Below are positions 26,259 through 35,936 of a stretch of DNA of 64,000 bases, one piece after another. Location of the stretch: assembly GCF_011764445.1 (NCBI RefSeq), contig NZ_BLPG01000001.1:7643001-7707000 (forward strand). The letters are read 5' to 3'. The notes beneath the pieces are model-generated. The model ran no database searches. It was not told where the DNA came from and saw only the letters and a list, made by a program, of their open reading frames with translations. Positions within the stretch are counted from its first letter, which is position 1; each line of letters opens with the position of its first letter. The position numbers were made by a program, and so were the translations under genes. This stretch comes from Phytohabitans rumicis. GTDB lineage: Bacteria > Actinomycetota > Actinomycetes > Mycobacteriales > Micromonosporaceae.

Positions 26259-27886
26259 GGACCGCGACCATCCGCCCGCCGGCGCTCGACCCGGCGGCGC
26301 AGCAGCGGGCGTGGAACGCCACCGCCCGCGAGTACGCCGCGGACGGTCCGGTGCACCGGCTGTTCGAGGCGCAGGTCCGGCTCCGCCCGGACGCCGTGGC
26401 GGTGCGCTGGGCCGGTGGCACGCTGACCTTCGCCGAGCTGGACCGGCGCGCCAACCGGCTGGCGTGGGCGCTGCGCGACCGCGGGGTCGGGCCGGAGACA
26501 CCGGTCGGCATCCGGGTGCCGCGCGGCCCGCTGCTGGCGGTCGCCGTGTACGGGGTGCTGAAGGCGGGCGGTTTCTACGTGCCGGTCGAGCCGGGGCTCC
26601 CGGCCGAGCGCGCGCACACCGTCCTGGCCGAGGCCGGTGCGCGGGTGCTGGTCGACGCGGACAGCGGCGACACCTGGCCGGTACCGCCGAAGGTGCGCCC
26701 GGTGCCCGCCGACAGCCCGATCCCGGACTGCCGCGAGCTGCGCGGCCCGGAGCCCGGCACCGGCGCGGACTCCACCGCCTACGTGGTCTTCACCTCCGGC
26801 AGCACCGGCCGGCCCAACGGCGTCGCCGTGGCGCACCGGTCGCTGCACAACCTGTTCGCCTGGTGCCGGCGTACCCACGGCTTCGGCCCGCACGACCTGG
26901 GCCTGTCGGCCACCTCGCTCGGCTTCGACCTGTCCGTCTTCGACCTGCTCGGCCTGCCCGCGTACGGGGCCGGCGTCTACATCGCCGACGACGCGCAGCG
27001 GCGCGACCCGGAGCTGCTGCTGGACGTGCTGCTGCGCGAGCCGGTGACGTACTGGAACTCGGCGCCAACCACGCTGGCCCACCTCGCGCCGTTGCTCGGC
27101 GGGCACCGGGCTGGCACCGGCGATCTGCGGCTGGTCTACCTCAGCGGCGACTACACGCCGCTGACGTTGCCGGACGAGGTGCGATCGGTCTTCACCGGGG
27201 CGACGATCGTTAGCCTCGGCGGCGCCACCGAGGCGACCGTCTGGTCGAACTGGTTCGAGGTCGGCGCGATCGACCCGGCCTGGCGGAGCATCCCGTACGG
27301 GCGGCCCATCGACAACGCGCAGTACTGGGTGGTCGACGAGGACCTGCGGCCCTGCCCGGTCGGGGTGCCGGGCGACCTGCTCATCGGCGGCGACGTCCTC
27401 GCCGCCGGCTACTACGGCCAGCCGGAGCTGACCCGGCAGCGGTTCATCCCGGACACGCTCGGACCCGACCCGCGCGGGCGGCTCTACCGCACCGGCGATC
27501 GGGCGAGCTTCGGCCCCGACGGCGTGTTGACCTTCCTCGGCCGGGCCGACGGGCAGGTCAAGATCCGCGGCGCCCGGGTGGAGTTGGCCGAGGTCGAGCA
27601 CCGGCTGCGTGCGCACGCGAGCGTGAAGGACGTGGTGGCGCTGGCCCGGCCGGACCGGGACGGCGACCGGGCGCTGGTGGTCTACGTCGTGCCGGCACCC
27701 GGCTGCCACCCGACCGTACGGGAGCTGCGCCGGCACGTGGCAACGGCGCTGCCGGACTACATGGTGCCGGCCGCGGTCGTGTTCGTGGACGGCTTCCCGG
27801 CGACCGCCAACGGCAAGCTCGACCGCGCGGCGCTGCCGTGGCCGGCGCGTACCGGCAGCACGCACGTGCTCGGGGTCCCGGCATGA
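26255..27886 (+). CDS. free-standing adenylation domain, predicted cysteine-activating
   Basis: 543 aa A domain with no carrier domain. A3 is [12 protein letters not shown] (Asn for the usual Lys), A4 LGFDLSVFDLLG, A5 SLGGATEATVWS, A7 YRTGD, A8 GRADGQVKIRGARVE, A10 ANGKLDRAAL. The GGATEA form of A5 is typical of Cys-activating domains. The aligned pocket, D-L-F-N-Y-S-L-V-W-K, is close to the cysteine code DLYNLSLIWK. It probably charges a carrier in trans, such as the A-less C-PCP protein at 17317, or it could supply PCP 4888. It starts in an ATGA overlap with the NRPS stop and ends in an ATGA overlap with the MFS gene. Confidence 0.85.
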   Translation: MRTATIRPPALDPAAQQRAWNATAREYAADGPVHRLFEAQVRLRPDAVAVRWAGGTLTFAELDRRANRLAWALRDRGVGPETPVGIRVPRGPLLAVAVYGVLKAGGFYVPVEPGLPAERAHTVLAEAGARVLVDADSGDTWPVPPKVRPVPADSPIPDCRELRGPEPGTGADSTAYVVFTSGSTGRPNGVAVAHRSLHNLFAWCRRTHGFGPHDLGLSATSLGFDLSVFDLLGLPAYGAGVYIADDAQRRDPELLLDVLLREPVTYWNSAPTTLAHLAPLLGGHRAGTGDLRLVYLSGDYTPLTLPDEVRSVFTGATIVSLGGATEATVWSNWFEVGAIDPAWRSIPYGRPIDNAQYWVVDEDLRPCPVGVPGDLLIGGDVLAAGYYGQPELTRQRFIPDTLGPDPRGRLYRTGDRASFGPDGVLTFLGRADGQVKIRGARVELAEVEHRLRAHASVKDVVALARPDRDGDRALVVYVVPAPGCHPTVRELRRHVATALPDYMVPAAVVFVDGFPATANGKLDRAALPWPARTGSTHVLGVPA

Positions 27887-29153
27887 GCCGCGCACCGGCC
27901 GCCGGGCCCACCGGGTACCGCCGCGGGCTGCGCGCGGTGGTCGCCGGCGGCGCCGTGTCCGCCTTCGGCACCCAGATGACCGTGCTCGCGCTGCCCTGGT
28001 TGGTCCTGGAGACGACCGGCTCGGCCGCCCGCACCAGCCTGGTGCTGCTGGCGCAGGTGCTGCCGATCGCGCTGTTCGGCCTGCTCGGCGGCGAGGTGCT
28101 GCAGCGGCTCGGCGCGCGGCGCACGATGCTGGTGTCCGACGGGACGCGCGGCGTGTTGATCGCCGCGGTGCCGCTGCTGTACGGCACCGGCGCGCTCAGC
28201 TTCCCCGTACTGCTCGCGCTGGTGGCGGCGGCGGGCCTGGCCGCGGTGCCGTACGCGGCGTCGCAGCGGTTGTTGGCCGGCGAGCTGGCCGGCGACGACC
28301 AGCGCGCTCTCACCCGCGCCCACGGGCTGATCGACACCGTCTACAACTCGGCCGGGTTCGGCGGACCGATGCTGGCCGGCCTGCTGATCGCGGTCATCGG
28401 CGCCGAGCGGGTGCTGTGGCTGGACGCGGCCACGTTCGCGGTGTCGTTCGTGGTGCTGCTCGGCTGCGTGCCGGCCCGGGCCGGACGGGCGGCCGCCGGC
28501 GGCACGCGCCCGCGCGGCGTGCTGGCCGGCATCCGGCACATGCGCGCCGACCCATTCCTGGGCCGGACCATGGCCTCGACCATCGCCGGCGGCTTCGTGC
28601 TGCGCTTCCTGGCGATCTGCCTGCCGCTGCTGGCATTCCACCGGTACGGCGGGGACGCCGCGGTGGGCGGGCTGCTGCTGGCCGGCACCGGTGCCGGCAT
28701 GCTGGCCGGGTCGTTCCTGGCCGTGCTGGTGTCCCGCCGGCTCGGGCCTGCCCCGATGATCGCCGTGGCGATGGTCTTCCAGGCGCTGCCGCTGTGGCTG
28801 CTCGCCCTGCCCGCCCCACCGGTCGTGCCGCTCACCGCGGTGGTGCTGTCCGGCGCGGCGATGGGCTTCTCGAACGCGCCCTACTTCGCCATCCTCACCG
28901 CCCGCGTACCCGCGGCCCTGCAACCGAAGGTGCTGCAGGCGGTGATGACGCTGAGCACCGTCGCCGGGCCGCTGGGGCTGCTCGCCGCCGGCGTGGTCAT
29001 CGACCGCGCGGGCTGGTCCCGACGCTGCTCGGCGTGGCCGCGGTCATCACCGCCGCGTCGGTGAACATCCTGGTGGCCCTGCCCCTGCTCCGGTCCGCTC
29101 CGGCCGAAGCTGTCGAGCAGCCGGCGCTGCGCGTCGGCGCCGCCCACAGCTGA
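27883..29153 (+). CDS. MFS transporter, probable product exporter, with apparent frameshift
   Basis: About 423 aa, roughly 12 hydrophobic segments, of the enterobactin-exporter-like MFS group. The loop 2-3 region is LGGEVLQRLGARRTMLVSDGTRG. After DRAGWS the frame is lost at about 29016-29022. One extra C in the CCC run restores PTLLGVAAVITAASVNILV and the final helix, ending at 29153. The ATG at 27883 overlaps the A-domain stop by 4 bp, so a longer reading from 27838 is not needed. Its place at the end of the NRPS operon and before the SARP regulator fits export or self-resistance. Confidence 0.82.
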
Positions 29154-29195
29154 GGTTTCACGCCATTCGTGCTGATCTATTTGCGTACGGCTACG

Positions 29196-32015
29196 ATGCT
29201 TCGGGTGAAGTTCCACGTCCTGGGGTCGCTGGAGGTATCCGCGAACGACCGGCCGGTGCGCCTGACCGGCCAGCGCCAACGCAGGCTACTCGCGCTGCTG
29301 CTGGTCAACGCCGATCGGGCGGTGTCGCTGGATACCCTGATCGAGGTGGTCTGGGACGAGGATCCGCCGACCACCGCCAAGCGCCAGGTCCAGAACAGCA
29401 TCTCCGCGCTTCGCCGCCTGCTGGCCGTGGGGCCCGCGCCGGAGCAGCCCACGATCGCTACCGAAGGCAACGCGTACCGTCTGCGGCTGGCCGCCAGCGA
29501 GTTGGACGCCGGGCTCTTCCAGAACCAGGTTGACGAGGCGCAGGAGCTGAGCGCCGCCGGCCAGGCCAGCCAGGCCGCGGCCGAGCTGAGGGCGGCGCTG
29601 CGGTTGTGGCGCGGCCCGGCGCTCGCCGGCCTGACCGGCCGGGTACTGGAGGCGGCCGCGGCCCGGCTGGACGAGCAGCGACGCGCCGCCATCGAGGAGT
29701 GCCTGGAGCTGGAGCTGCGGCTCGGCCGCCACCTCGACGTGATCGGAGAGCTGACCGAGCTGGTCGCCACGTACCCGCTGCGCGAGCGACTGGTGGGGCA
29801 GCTGATGGTGGCCCTGCATCGTTCGGGGCGACAGGCCGACGCGCTTGCGGCATACCGCCGCCTGCGGGAGAGTCTCGTCGGCGAGCTCGGCCTCGAGCCC
29901 GGCGCGCAGCTGCGCGAGCTGCATACCGCCATCCTGAAAGACGAGAACAGCGTGGACGCGTTGGTGTCGAGCGCGTCGCCGGCCACGACCGCCAGCGCGC
30001 GGGCGGTCCCCGCCCAGCTCCCCACCGACATCGCCGGCTTCACCGGGCGCGTGGACCACCTCAAGGAGTTGGACGAGCTACTCCCCGACGACCCACCCGG
30101 CGGCGCCACCGCCGCGGTGATCTCCGCGATCGCGGGGACCGCCGGTGTCGGGAAGACCGCGCTGGCCGTCCACTGGGGACAACGGGTCCGGCACCGCTTC
30201 CCGGACGGCCAGCTGTACGTGAACCTGCGCGGCTTCCACCCTGCCGGTCGGGCCGTGCACCCGTCCGAGGCGTTGCGCGGGTTCCTGGACGCTCTGGACG
30301 TACCACCGGGACGGATTCCGGTTGGCCTGGCGGCCCGGTCGGCCCTGTACCGCAGCCTGCTGGCTGACCGGCGGATGCTGGTAGTACTGGACAACGCCCG
30401 AGACGCCGACCAGGTCCGGCCGCTGTTGCCCGGCAGCCGGGGCTGCCGGGTCGTGATAACAAGCCGCAACGTGCTGGCCGGCCTGGTCGCCGCCGAGGGC
30501 GCCCGCCCGGTCATGCTGGATCTGTTCGACCCGGCCGAGGCGCATCAGATGCTCGTCCATCGGCTCGGTCGAGAGCGGGTGGGTGCCGAGCCGCAGGCCG
30601 CGGAGGAGGTCATCACCCGCTGCGCGCGGCTTCCGCTGGCCCTGGCGGTGGCGGCTGCCCGCGCCGCCACCCAACCCGGCTTCTCGCTGGCCACGCTCGC
30701 CGCCGAGCTGCGCGCCGCCGGCGGCGGCCTGGCCGCCTTCAGCAGCCGCGATCCGGCTACCGACGTACGAGCGGTGTTCTCCTGGTCGTACGAGCAGCTC
30801 ACCGAGCCCGCGCGGCGGTTGTTCCGGCTGCTCGGGCTGCACCCTGGCGCGGACATCTCCGTCCCGGCGGCCAGCAGCCTGGCCGGTGTCCCGGATGGAC
30901 AGGCGCGTCCGCTGCTGGCCGAGCTAGCCGAGGCGCGCCTGATCACCGAGCACGCGCCGGGCCGGTACGCGTGCCATGACCTCCTCCGCGCGTACGCCAC
31001 CGAGCTGACACACACGTCCGACGCCAACGCGGATCGCCGCGCGGCCCAACATCGTCTGCTCGACCACTACCTGCACGGCGCGTGCGCCGCCGACCGGCTG
31101 CTCGACCCGCACCGCGACCCGATCACCATCCCACCGGCCGAGCCCGGCGTCGCCGTCGAGCGGCTCGCCGACCACGAGCAGGCGATGAGCTGGTTCACGA
31201 TCGAGGTTCCTGGCCTGCTCGCCGCCATCGACCGGGCGGCGCAGACCGGTTTCGACGCGCACGCCTGGCGGCTGGCCTGGGCCGCCGCCTACTTCCTGGA
31301 AGGGAGCGGAAACTGGGAGCCCTGGGCCGCCGCCCAGCAGACCGCGCTGGCGGCCGCGCGGCGGCTGGCCGACCGGAGCGGGCAGGCGCACGCCCACCGC
31401 AGTCTCGGCCGCGTCAGCGTCCACCTGGACCGGGTCGACGAGGCGGATGCCCACCTGCGCCAGGCCCAGCACTATTTCCGGGCGGTCGGTGACCTCGCCG
31501 GCCAGGCCCGGGTCAACCTCGACCTCTGCTGGATCAGCGCCCGGCAGGAGCAGTACCGGCGGGCGCTCGAACACGCCCGCAAGTCACTGGAGCTGTTCCG
31601 GACCGCGGGCAACCGGTCCGGGCAGGCCAGGGCCCTCAACACCGTGGCCTGGGTGCGCAACTATCTCGGCGACCACGAGCAGTCCCTGGTGGCCGGCGAG
31701 CAGGCCCTCGGCCTGCACCAGGAGATCGGCGACCGGCACGGCGAGGCGGACACCTGGGACACGCTGGGCCACGCCCACCACCATCTCGGCCACCGCCGGG
31801 AAAGCGTCACCTGCTACCTGCGGGCGGTGAGCCTGTACCGGGACCTCGGCCACCGGTGGCGTGAGGCCGACACCCTCACCCGTCTTGGCGACGCCCACCA
31901 CGCCGTCGGCGCCCCGAAGGCGGCACACGATGCCTGGCGGCGCGCCGTCGCCATCCTCGACGAGCTCGGCCACCCGGACGCGGACCCCGTGCGCGCCAAA
32001 CTGAGATCCCGCTGA
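29196..32015 (+). CDS. SARP-type activator with NB-ARC and TPR domains (AfsR-like)
   Basis: About 939 aa. Residues 1-95 are an OmpR-type winged helix (FHVLGSLEVS to the LRRLL helix). The bacterial transcriptional activation domain follows to about 260 and ends with GLEPGAQLRELHTAIL. An NB-ARC ATPase carries Walker A GTAGVGKTAL and Walker B RRMLVVLDNARD. The C-terminal third has repeated tetratricopeptide-like units (GEADTWDTLGHAHHHLG and similar). The ATG at 29196 and a GTG at 29205 are both possible, and neither has a clear ribosome-binding site. As the only large regulator at the cluster edge it is a likely pathway activator. Confidence 0.88.
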   Translation: MLRVKFHVLGSLEVSANDRPVRLTGQRQRRLLALLLVNADRAVSLDTLIEVVWDEDPPTTAKRQVQNSISALRRLLAVGPAPEQPTIATEGNAYRLRLAASELDAGLFQNQVDEAQELSAAGQASQAAAELRAALRLWRGPALAGLTGRVLEAAAARLDEQRRAAIEECLELELRLGRHLDVIGELTELVATYPLRERLVGQLMVALHRSGRQADALAAYRRLRESLVGELGLEPGAQLRELHTAILKDENSVDALVSSASPATTASARAVPAQLPTDIAGFTGRVDHLKELDELLPDDPPGGATAAVISAIAGTAGVGKTALAVHWGQRVRHRFPDGQLYVNLRGFHPAGRAVHPSEALRGFLDALDVPPGRIPVGLAARSALYRSLLADRRMLVVLDNARDADQVRPLLPGSRGCRVVITSRNVLAGLVAAEGARPVMLDLFDPAEAHQMLVHRLGRERVGAEPQAAEEVITRCARLPLALAVAAARAATQPGFSLATLAAELRAAGGGLAAFSSRDPATDVRAVFSWSYEQLTEPARRLFRLLGLHPGADISVPAASSLAGVPDGQARPLLAELAEARLITEHAPGRYACHDLLRAYATELTHTSDANADRRAAQHRLLDHYLHGACAADRLLDPHRDPITIPPAEPGVAVERLADHEQAMSWFTIEVPGLLAAIDRAAQTGFDAHAWRLAWAAAYFLEGSGNWEPWAAAQQTALAAARRLADRSGQAHAHRSLGRVSVHLDRVDEADAHLRQAQHYFRAVGDLAGQARVNLDLCWISARQEQYRRALEHARKSLELFRTAGNRSGQARALNTVAWVRNYLGDHEQSLVAGEQALGLHQEIGDRHGEADTWDTLGHAHHHLGHRRESVTCYLRAVSLYRDLGHRWREADTLTRLGDAHHAVGAPKAAHDAWRRAVAILDELGHPDADPVRAKLRSR

Positions 32016-32052
32016 CCAGGCTTCCCCTTGCTCGCCTTCCCGTGCTTCCCCG

Positions 32053-32192
32053 TGCTCGTCGATCAAGGGCGTCCCCGTGCTCGTCGATCAAGGGCTTCCC
32101 CCTTGCTCGTCGATCAAGGGCGAATGGTCGTGCTTTGATCTCCAATCCACGACCGTTTGCCCTTGATCGGCGCGGAAGTCCTTGATCAGCGC
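32053..32192. repeat. hairpin repeat element with three direct repeats
   Basis: TGCTCGTCGATCAAGGGC occurs at 32053, 32079 and 32104. The last copy begins an imperfect stem whose other arm is CACGACCGTTTGCCCTTGAT (32149-32168), followed by another GTCCTTGATCAGCGC. A close relative lies at 55530-55634. It fills most of the 307-bp gap after the SARP gene; the rest of the gap shows nothing I can name. It may act as a terminator. Confidence 0.65.
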
Positions 32193-32322
32193 GAGGCGGG
32201 GCGGGCGGGTGGTTGCTCGGCATGGGGGGCCGCCAGCTCGTCGGCCGCTTGTGATGATGAACGTGGATCTCGTAGCGTCGAACCACCGGTTGGCGTGGCG
32301 CGGGTGGCGAAGGAGTGCGGAC

Positions 32323-32808
32323 ATGATGCGGAAAGCCGTCGCGGTGCTCGCCGCGATCGTCATCGGGTGCCTGCTCCTCCCGGCCGCCGCCGCGGCGGCA
32401 CCGGCGCAAGCGGCCGCCGCGATCAACTTCGACTGCACCCTCGCGCGATGGGACCGGTCGGAGGACTTTCTGTGGCGGTTCTTGCCCAACAACTCCGCGG
32501 CCTATCCGAACGATCTCGACTGCTGGCTCCGCGAGGGTGACTACAACAACTTCGGCGTGGTCGCCCTGCAAGACATGCTCGTCAAGTGCTACGGGCAGGC
32601 CATCGCCGTCGACGGCGACTTCGGTCCGCGCACCAGGGAGGCGCTCGCGATCGCGCAGTGGTGGGAGCACACCGTCAACGACCAGTGGCAGGTCCGGGTC
32701 AGCGGCGTCTATTCCTGGAACGAGAGCGGCGCCTACCTCAGGTGGCCGCACTACCGGGATCGTGACGACCTCGACCGGTACTACTGCTGGTATCTCAAGA
32801 CCAAGTAG
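32323..32808 (+). CDS. secreted peptidoglycan-binding-like protein
   Basis: 161 aa. A Sec signal peptide covers about residues 1-30 (RKAVAVLAAIVIGCLLLP, then an Ala-rich cleavage region). The mature part has four Cys residues and a peptidoglycan-binding_1-like repeat: VVALQDMLVKCYGQAIAVDG followed by DFGPRTREALAIAQ. AGGAG lies 7 nt before ATG 32323, which rules out the longer upstream reading. The protein probably binds cell wall or acts as a small extracellular factor; no catalytic residues are recognised. It stands alone between the cluster and the next gene. Confidence 0.75.
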   Translation: MMRKAVAVLAAIVIGCLLLPAAAAAAPAQAAAAINFDCTLARWDRSEDFLWRFLPNNSAAYPNDLDCWLREGDYNNFGVVALQDMLVKCYGQAIAVDGDFGPRTREALAIAQWWEHTVNDQWQVRVSGVYSWNESGAYLRWPHYRDRDDLDRYYCWYLKTK

Positions 32809-32828
32809 ACACGCCCTAAGCTCTGCGC

Positions 32829-33772
32829 ATGGCGCTGGAGCGCGGCGAGTACCGGGTGGGGCGGGGCCTGGCCGCGACATCGCGGCGGCTGGGGTTCGCG
32901 GTCGTGACTGTCACATATCTCGCGGCTGGCGTCGCCGCGTGGGGTGTCTGTGTCGCCGTACGGGGTCAGCACCCGTTGGTGGGCACGCTCTGGGCCGACC
33001 TCGTCGCCACCGCCGTGGTGTTCGCGGTGTCGATGGCCGTCGGAAACTCAAGCCTCTACGACCCGTACTGGAGCGTCGCGCCCGCCGTGATCGTCGTCGC
33101 GTGGGCGATCTGGAGCGGCGGCGCCGATGTCGCCGCGATCTCCGGCCGGCAGGCGTTGGTGATCGTCCTGGTGCTGATCTGGGCTGTCCGGTTGACCGCG
33201 AACTGGGCGTTGTCGTGGCGGGGCTTGAGTCACGAGGACTGGCGCTACGTACAGATCCGCGCCCAGGCCCTCGTTGGGTGCCCTGGTGGCTGGTGAGCCT
33301 TACCGGCATCCAGATGATGCCCACGCTCGTCGTTTTCGGCGGCCTGCTCGCGGTCTGGCCGGCGGTGACGGTGGCGGCGCCGCTCGGTCCGCTCGACGCC
33401 GTTGCCGTGGCGGTGACGGCCACCGCGATCGCGATCGAAGCGGTCGCGGATCGGCAGTTGCGCCGGTTCGCCAGCGATCCGGCGCATCGTGGTCGGATCG
33501 TCGATCGTGGACTGTGGCGATACTCGCGCCATCCGAACTATCTAGGTGAGATCGGGTTCTGGTGGGGGATGTGGCTTTTCGGGTTGGCCGCCGCGCCGGC
33601 CTGGTGGTGGACAGTCATCGGTCCGATCGGGATGGTCCTGCTTTTTGCCGCGGTCAGCGTTCCGATGATGGATCGTAGGTCGTTGGAACGCCGCCCGGCG
33701 TATGCCGATCACATGCGCCGGGTTCCGGCGTTGCTGCCGTCGCTGCGCGCTTGCGGCCGCCGCCTACCCTGA
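32829..33772 (+). CDS. DUF1295 / steroid 5-alpha-reductase-like membrane protein, with apparent frameshift
   Basis: About 314 aa, seven or eight hydrophobic segments. DPYWSVAP in the first half and LWRYSRHPNYLGEIGFWWG in the second are signatures of DUF1295, a family related to steroid 5-alpha reductases and isoprenylcysteine methyltransferases. The frame shifts at about 33266-33273. One extra C in CCC joins IRAQAP to RWVPWWLVSLTG. The enzymatic role in bacteria is not established. It has no obvious operon partner. Confidence 0.8.
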
Positions 33773-33811
33773 TGCCGCCCACAGCTTCACCGTTGAGACG
33801 CTGGAGTCGCC

Positions 33812-34210
33812 ATGTCCTTTACCGCCGCTGTTCGTTCGGTGCTTTCCAAGTATGTCGAATTCGGAGGGCGGGCCCGCCGAGCCGAGTACTGGTGGTTCGT
33901 CCTCTTCTCGGTCCTCCTCGGCATCGTGACCTCGATCCTCGACGTCGCGCTGGGCACGGACTTCGAAGGGTCGTTCATGTCCAGTGGCCTCTTCAGCCTG
34001 ATCGCCAACCTGGCGCTTCTGCTGCCGTCGCTGGCGGTCGCCGTGCGGCGCCTGCACGACATCGACCGTTCCGGATGGTGGATTCTGATCGGGCTGATCC
34101 CGCTCGTCGGTGTGATCGTCCTGCTGGTGTTCTCCTTGCAGGACGGCACGCCCGGTCCAAACCGCTTTGGTCCGAGCCCGAAGCACCAGGCCGTTCCCGG
34201 CTGGGCCTGA
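33812..34210 (+). CDS. DUF805 family membrane protein
   Basis: 132 aa. The conserved N-terminal FGGRARRAEYWWFVLF and RRLHDIDRSGWWILIGLIPL blocks define DUF805 (YhaH-type) inner-membrane proteins of unknown function. Three or four hydrophobic segments are visible, and the C-terminal tail is GPNRFGPSP. ATG 33812 begins at the conserved domain edge. It converges on the anti-sigma-like gene with only 15 bp between the stops. Confidence 0.85.
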   Translation: MSFTAAVRSVLSKYVEFGGRARRAEYWWFVLFSVLLGIVTSILDVALGTDFEGSFMSSGLFSLIANLALLLPSLAVAVRRLHDIDRSGWWILIGLIPLVGVIVLLVFSLQDGTPGPNRFGPSPKHQAVPGWA

Positions 34211-34225
34211 CGATGACGCGCTATG

Positions 34226-34981
34226 TCAGTCGTCGGGCTCCACGGTGAACCACCAGTTGCCGGTGACGTGGATCTGCAGCCTGACGCCGAGTTGTGTCTC
34301 CGTCCGCTCCTCTTTTGGGGCGTCGGCGGGGGTGCCAGGAACGTAGGAGTAGTACCAGTTCCACCTCCAGGAGTTGTCGCGGAGGTGGAACGACGTGCCG
34401 GGGCCCCAGCCACCGTTCTCGATCCGGTACACGTTCACTCCAGAGTGCTCGATCGCGTCGGACACCCGGGTGAACGCGGTCTCGCTCTCGGTGTCGAACG
34501 GTGGCTCGGGGTCGTCGGGATTCGCGCAATCCGAGTCGCGGTCCCGGAACGCTCCGTGCGACCAGGTGAACACGCGGCACGCCGGCCGGCCCCATCCTGA
34601 TCCATCGTTGATGTACTGGGTGAGCGCCAAGTCCTCGGCCACGGGCAGCACCCGAAGCTCCAGGTCCGCGACGTCGTCGAGCAGCCGCTGGCGCGGGAAC
34701 ACGGGCGGCTCACTCTGGTTCGGGAGCGAACTGTCGTCAGGCCCGCCAGGCGTGACGGACGTGCCGAGGCCGGGCAGCTCGATCGGGTGGACCGCCGTGA
34801 GTCCGATGACCGCGGCCGCGACCGCGGCCACGCTGCCAAACGCCCGCCGGCCCCGGCGGCGGCGCAGCGCTCGTCGGGCGGCGACGAGGGTACGCTCGGC
34901 GTCGGGACCGGCATCCGGGTAGCTCGGCGCGCCGGCCCGCAGACGGGCGACGACGTCGTCATCGTGTAGCTGGACGCTCAT
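34226..34981 (-). CDS. membrane-anchored anti-sigma-like protein
   Basis: 251 aa. A short cytoplasmic N-terminus (MSVQLHDDDVVARLRAGAPS) with an Arg-rich stretch is followed by one transmembrane segment, AFGSVAAVAAAVIGLTAVHP (about 56-75), and an extracytoplasmic domain with no recognised fold. The ATG overlaps the sigma-factor stop (ATGA), and this gene follows the sigma factor directly. That order, with a single membrane pass, is what SigE-group anti-sigma factors show. No zinc-binding HxxxCxxC motif is seen, so the function is inferred from context. Confidence 0.65.
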   Translation of the reverse strand: MSVQLHDDDVVARLRAGAPSYPDAGPDAERTLVAARRALRRRRGRRAFGSVAAVAAAVIGLTAVHPIELPGLGTSVTPGGPDDSSLPNQSEPPVFPRQRLLDDVADLELRVLPVAEDLALTQYINDGSGWGRPACRVFTWSHGAFRDRDSDCANPDDPEPPFDTESETAFTRVSDAIEHSGVNVYRIENGGWGPGTSFHLRDNSWRWNWYYSYVPGTPADAPKEERTETQLGVRLQIHVTGNWWFTVEPDD

Positions 34982-35580
34982 CGCAGGTCCCCTTCCGCGA
35001 AGATTTCGCGCAGCCGGGCGATGCCCCGCGCGTGGTGGGACTTGACCGTGCCGACCGAGATCCCCAGTTCGCGGGCAACCTCGGTCTCGGTGAGGTCCAG
35101 CAGGTGTCGCAGCACCACGACCCGCCGCTGCGCGAGCGGCAACCGGGCCAGAGCCTGGACCACGACGTTGCGGGCGACGACGGCGCCCATATGGTCTGGC
35201 CCGGCCTGATCGGGGAGGGCGACCGGGTCGACGACGACCTCGCGACGCGTGCGCCGCCACCCATCGACCCGCAGGTTGACCAGCACACGACGCGCGTACG
35301 CCTGCGGGTCGCCCTCGCGCGCCACGCGCCAGGAGCGATACGTGCGTTCATAGGTGGCCTGGACCAGTTCCTCCGCCCGGACCGGGTCACCACACAGCAG
35401 CACAGCAGTGCGTAGCAGGTAGCGACCGGACGCCCGCACGAACTCGACGAACTCCTGGTCACGCGCGTCCACTGCCCCGACGCGGAGGCGGGCGGCCGCC
35501 GGCTCGTCAACCACTGTGGGCGCCACGGCGGGCGGGCCCACGGCAGGCGGTTCGCTGTACGTGCTCACACTTGTCACCAC
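34978..35580 (-). CDS. SigE-family RNA polymerase sigma factor (1)
   Basis: 200 aa. The N-terminal 40 residues are Pro/Ala-rich and probably not part of the fold. Region 2 runs from FVEFVRASGRYLLRTA to RVLVNLRVDGWRR, and region 4 includes LPLAQRRVVVLRHLLDLTET and the HTH ARELGISVGTVKSHHARG. Matches the short actinobacterial SigE/ECF group. Starts at GTG 35580, 35577 or 35568 are possible, and no strong Shine-Dalgarno is seen. Transcribed with the downstream membrane protein. Confidence 0.85.
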   Translation of the reverse strand: MVTSVSTYSEPPAVGPPAVAPTVVDEPAAARLRVGAVDARDQEFVEFVRASGRYLLRTAVLLCGDPVRAEELVQATYERTYRSWRVAREGDPQAYARRVLVNLRVDGWRRTRREVVVDPVALPDQAGPDHMGAVVARNVVVQALARLPLAQRRVVVLRHLLDLTETEVARELGISVGTVKSHHARGIARLREIFAEGDLR

Positions 35581-35602
35581 GCAGCAGCATTGCTGAACGT
35601 TG

Positions 35603-35914
35603 TCAACGGGTCGTGTCGGTGTGTGCTGCGAGTTTCGCCAATGCCTCGGCGGTGCCGGTGGTCAGGGGAGCGCCGTGTCCGGGCAGGATGACGCGTACGT
35701 CCAAGGCCGCCATCCTGCGTACGGACGCCGCGGCCTGCGTCATGTCGTTGGTGTACCGCGGGTCCGGGCCGGTCAGCCCGTCGGTGGTGCGCAGCGCGTC
35801 GCCGGCCACCAGGACGCCGGTCGAGGGGTCGAACACCGCGATGTGGCCGGCGGTGTGTCCCGGTGTGCCGATGATCTGGAGGCCGAAAATGTCGTCGCCG
35901 TCGTTGACCGGCGA
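35603..35914 (-). pseudogene. metallo-beta-lactamase-fold hydrolase, truncated remnant
   Basis: 104 codons open from a TAG at 35915-35917. The sequence keeps GTPGHTAGHIAVFDPSTGV, VAGDAL and VILPGHG, which are the second half of an MBL-fold hydrolase (third to fifth metal motifs). The N-terminal half with HxHxDH is missing; its place is taken by the acetyltransferase gene, so this is a deletion remnant and not a frameshift. No start codon with a ribosome-binding site is seen. Confidence 0.65.
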
Positions 35915-35936
35915 CTATCGACGTCGGCGGCGTTCA

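Noticed and set aside
19124-27886. A single open frame of 2,920 codons across the NRPS and free A domain
   Set aside because: Only parts of it (A1 from about 20540 to 21370, and the free A domain from 26255) match protein families; the rest is Arg/Ala-rich shadow of the true frame.
32053-32121. Three near-regular copies of TGCTCGTCGATCAAGGGC, considered as a short CRISPR array
   Set aside because: Only three copies, spacers of 7-8 bp, arms form hairpins with downstream sequence, no cas genes; fits an intergenic repeat element.
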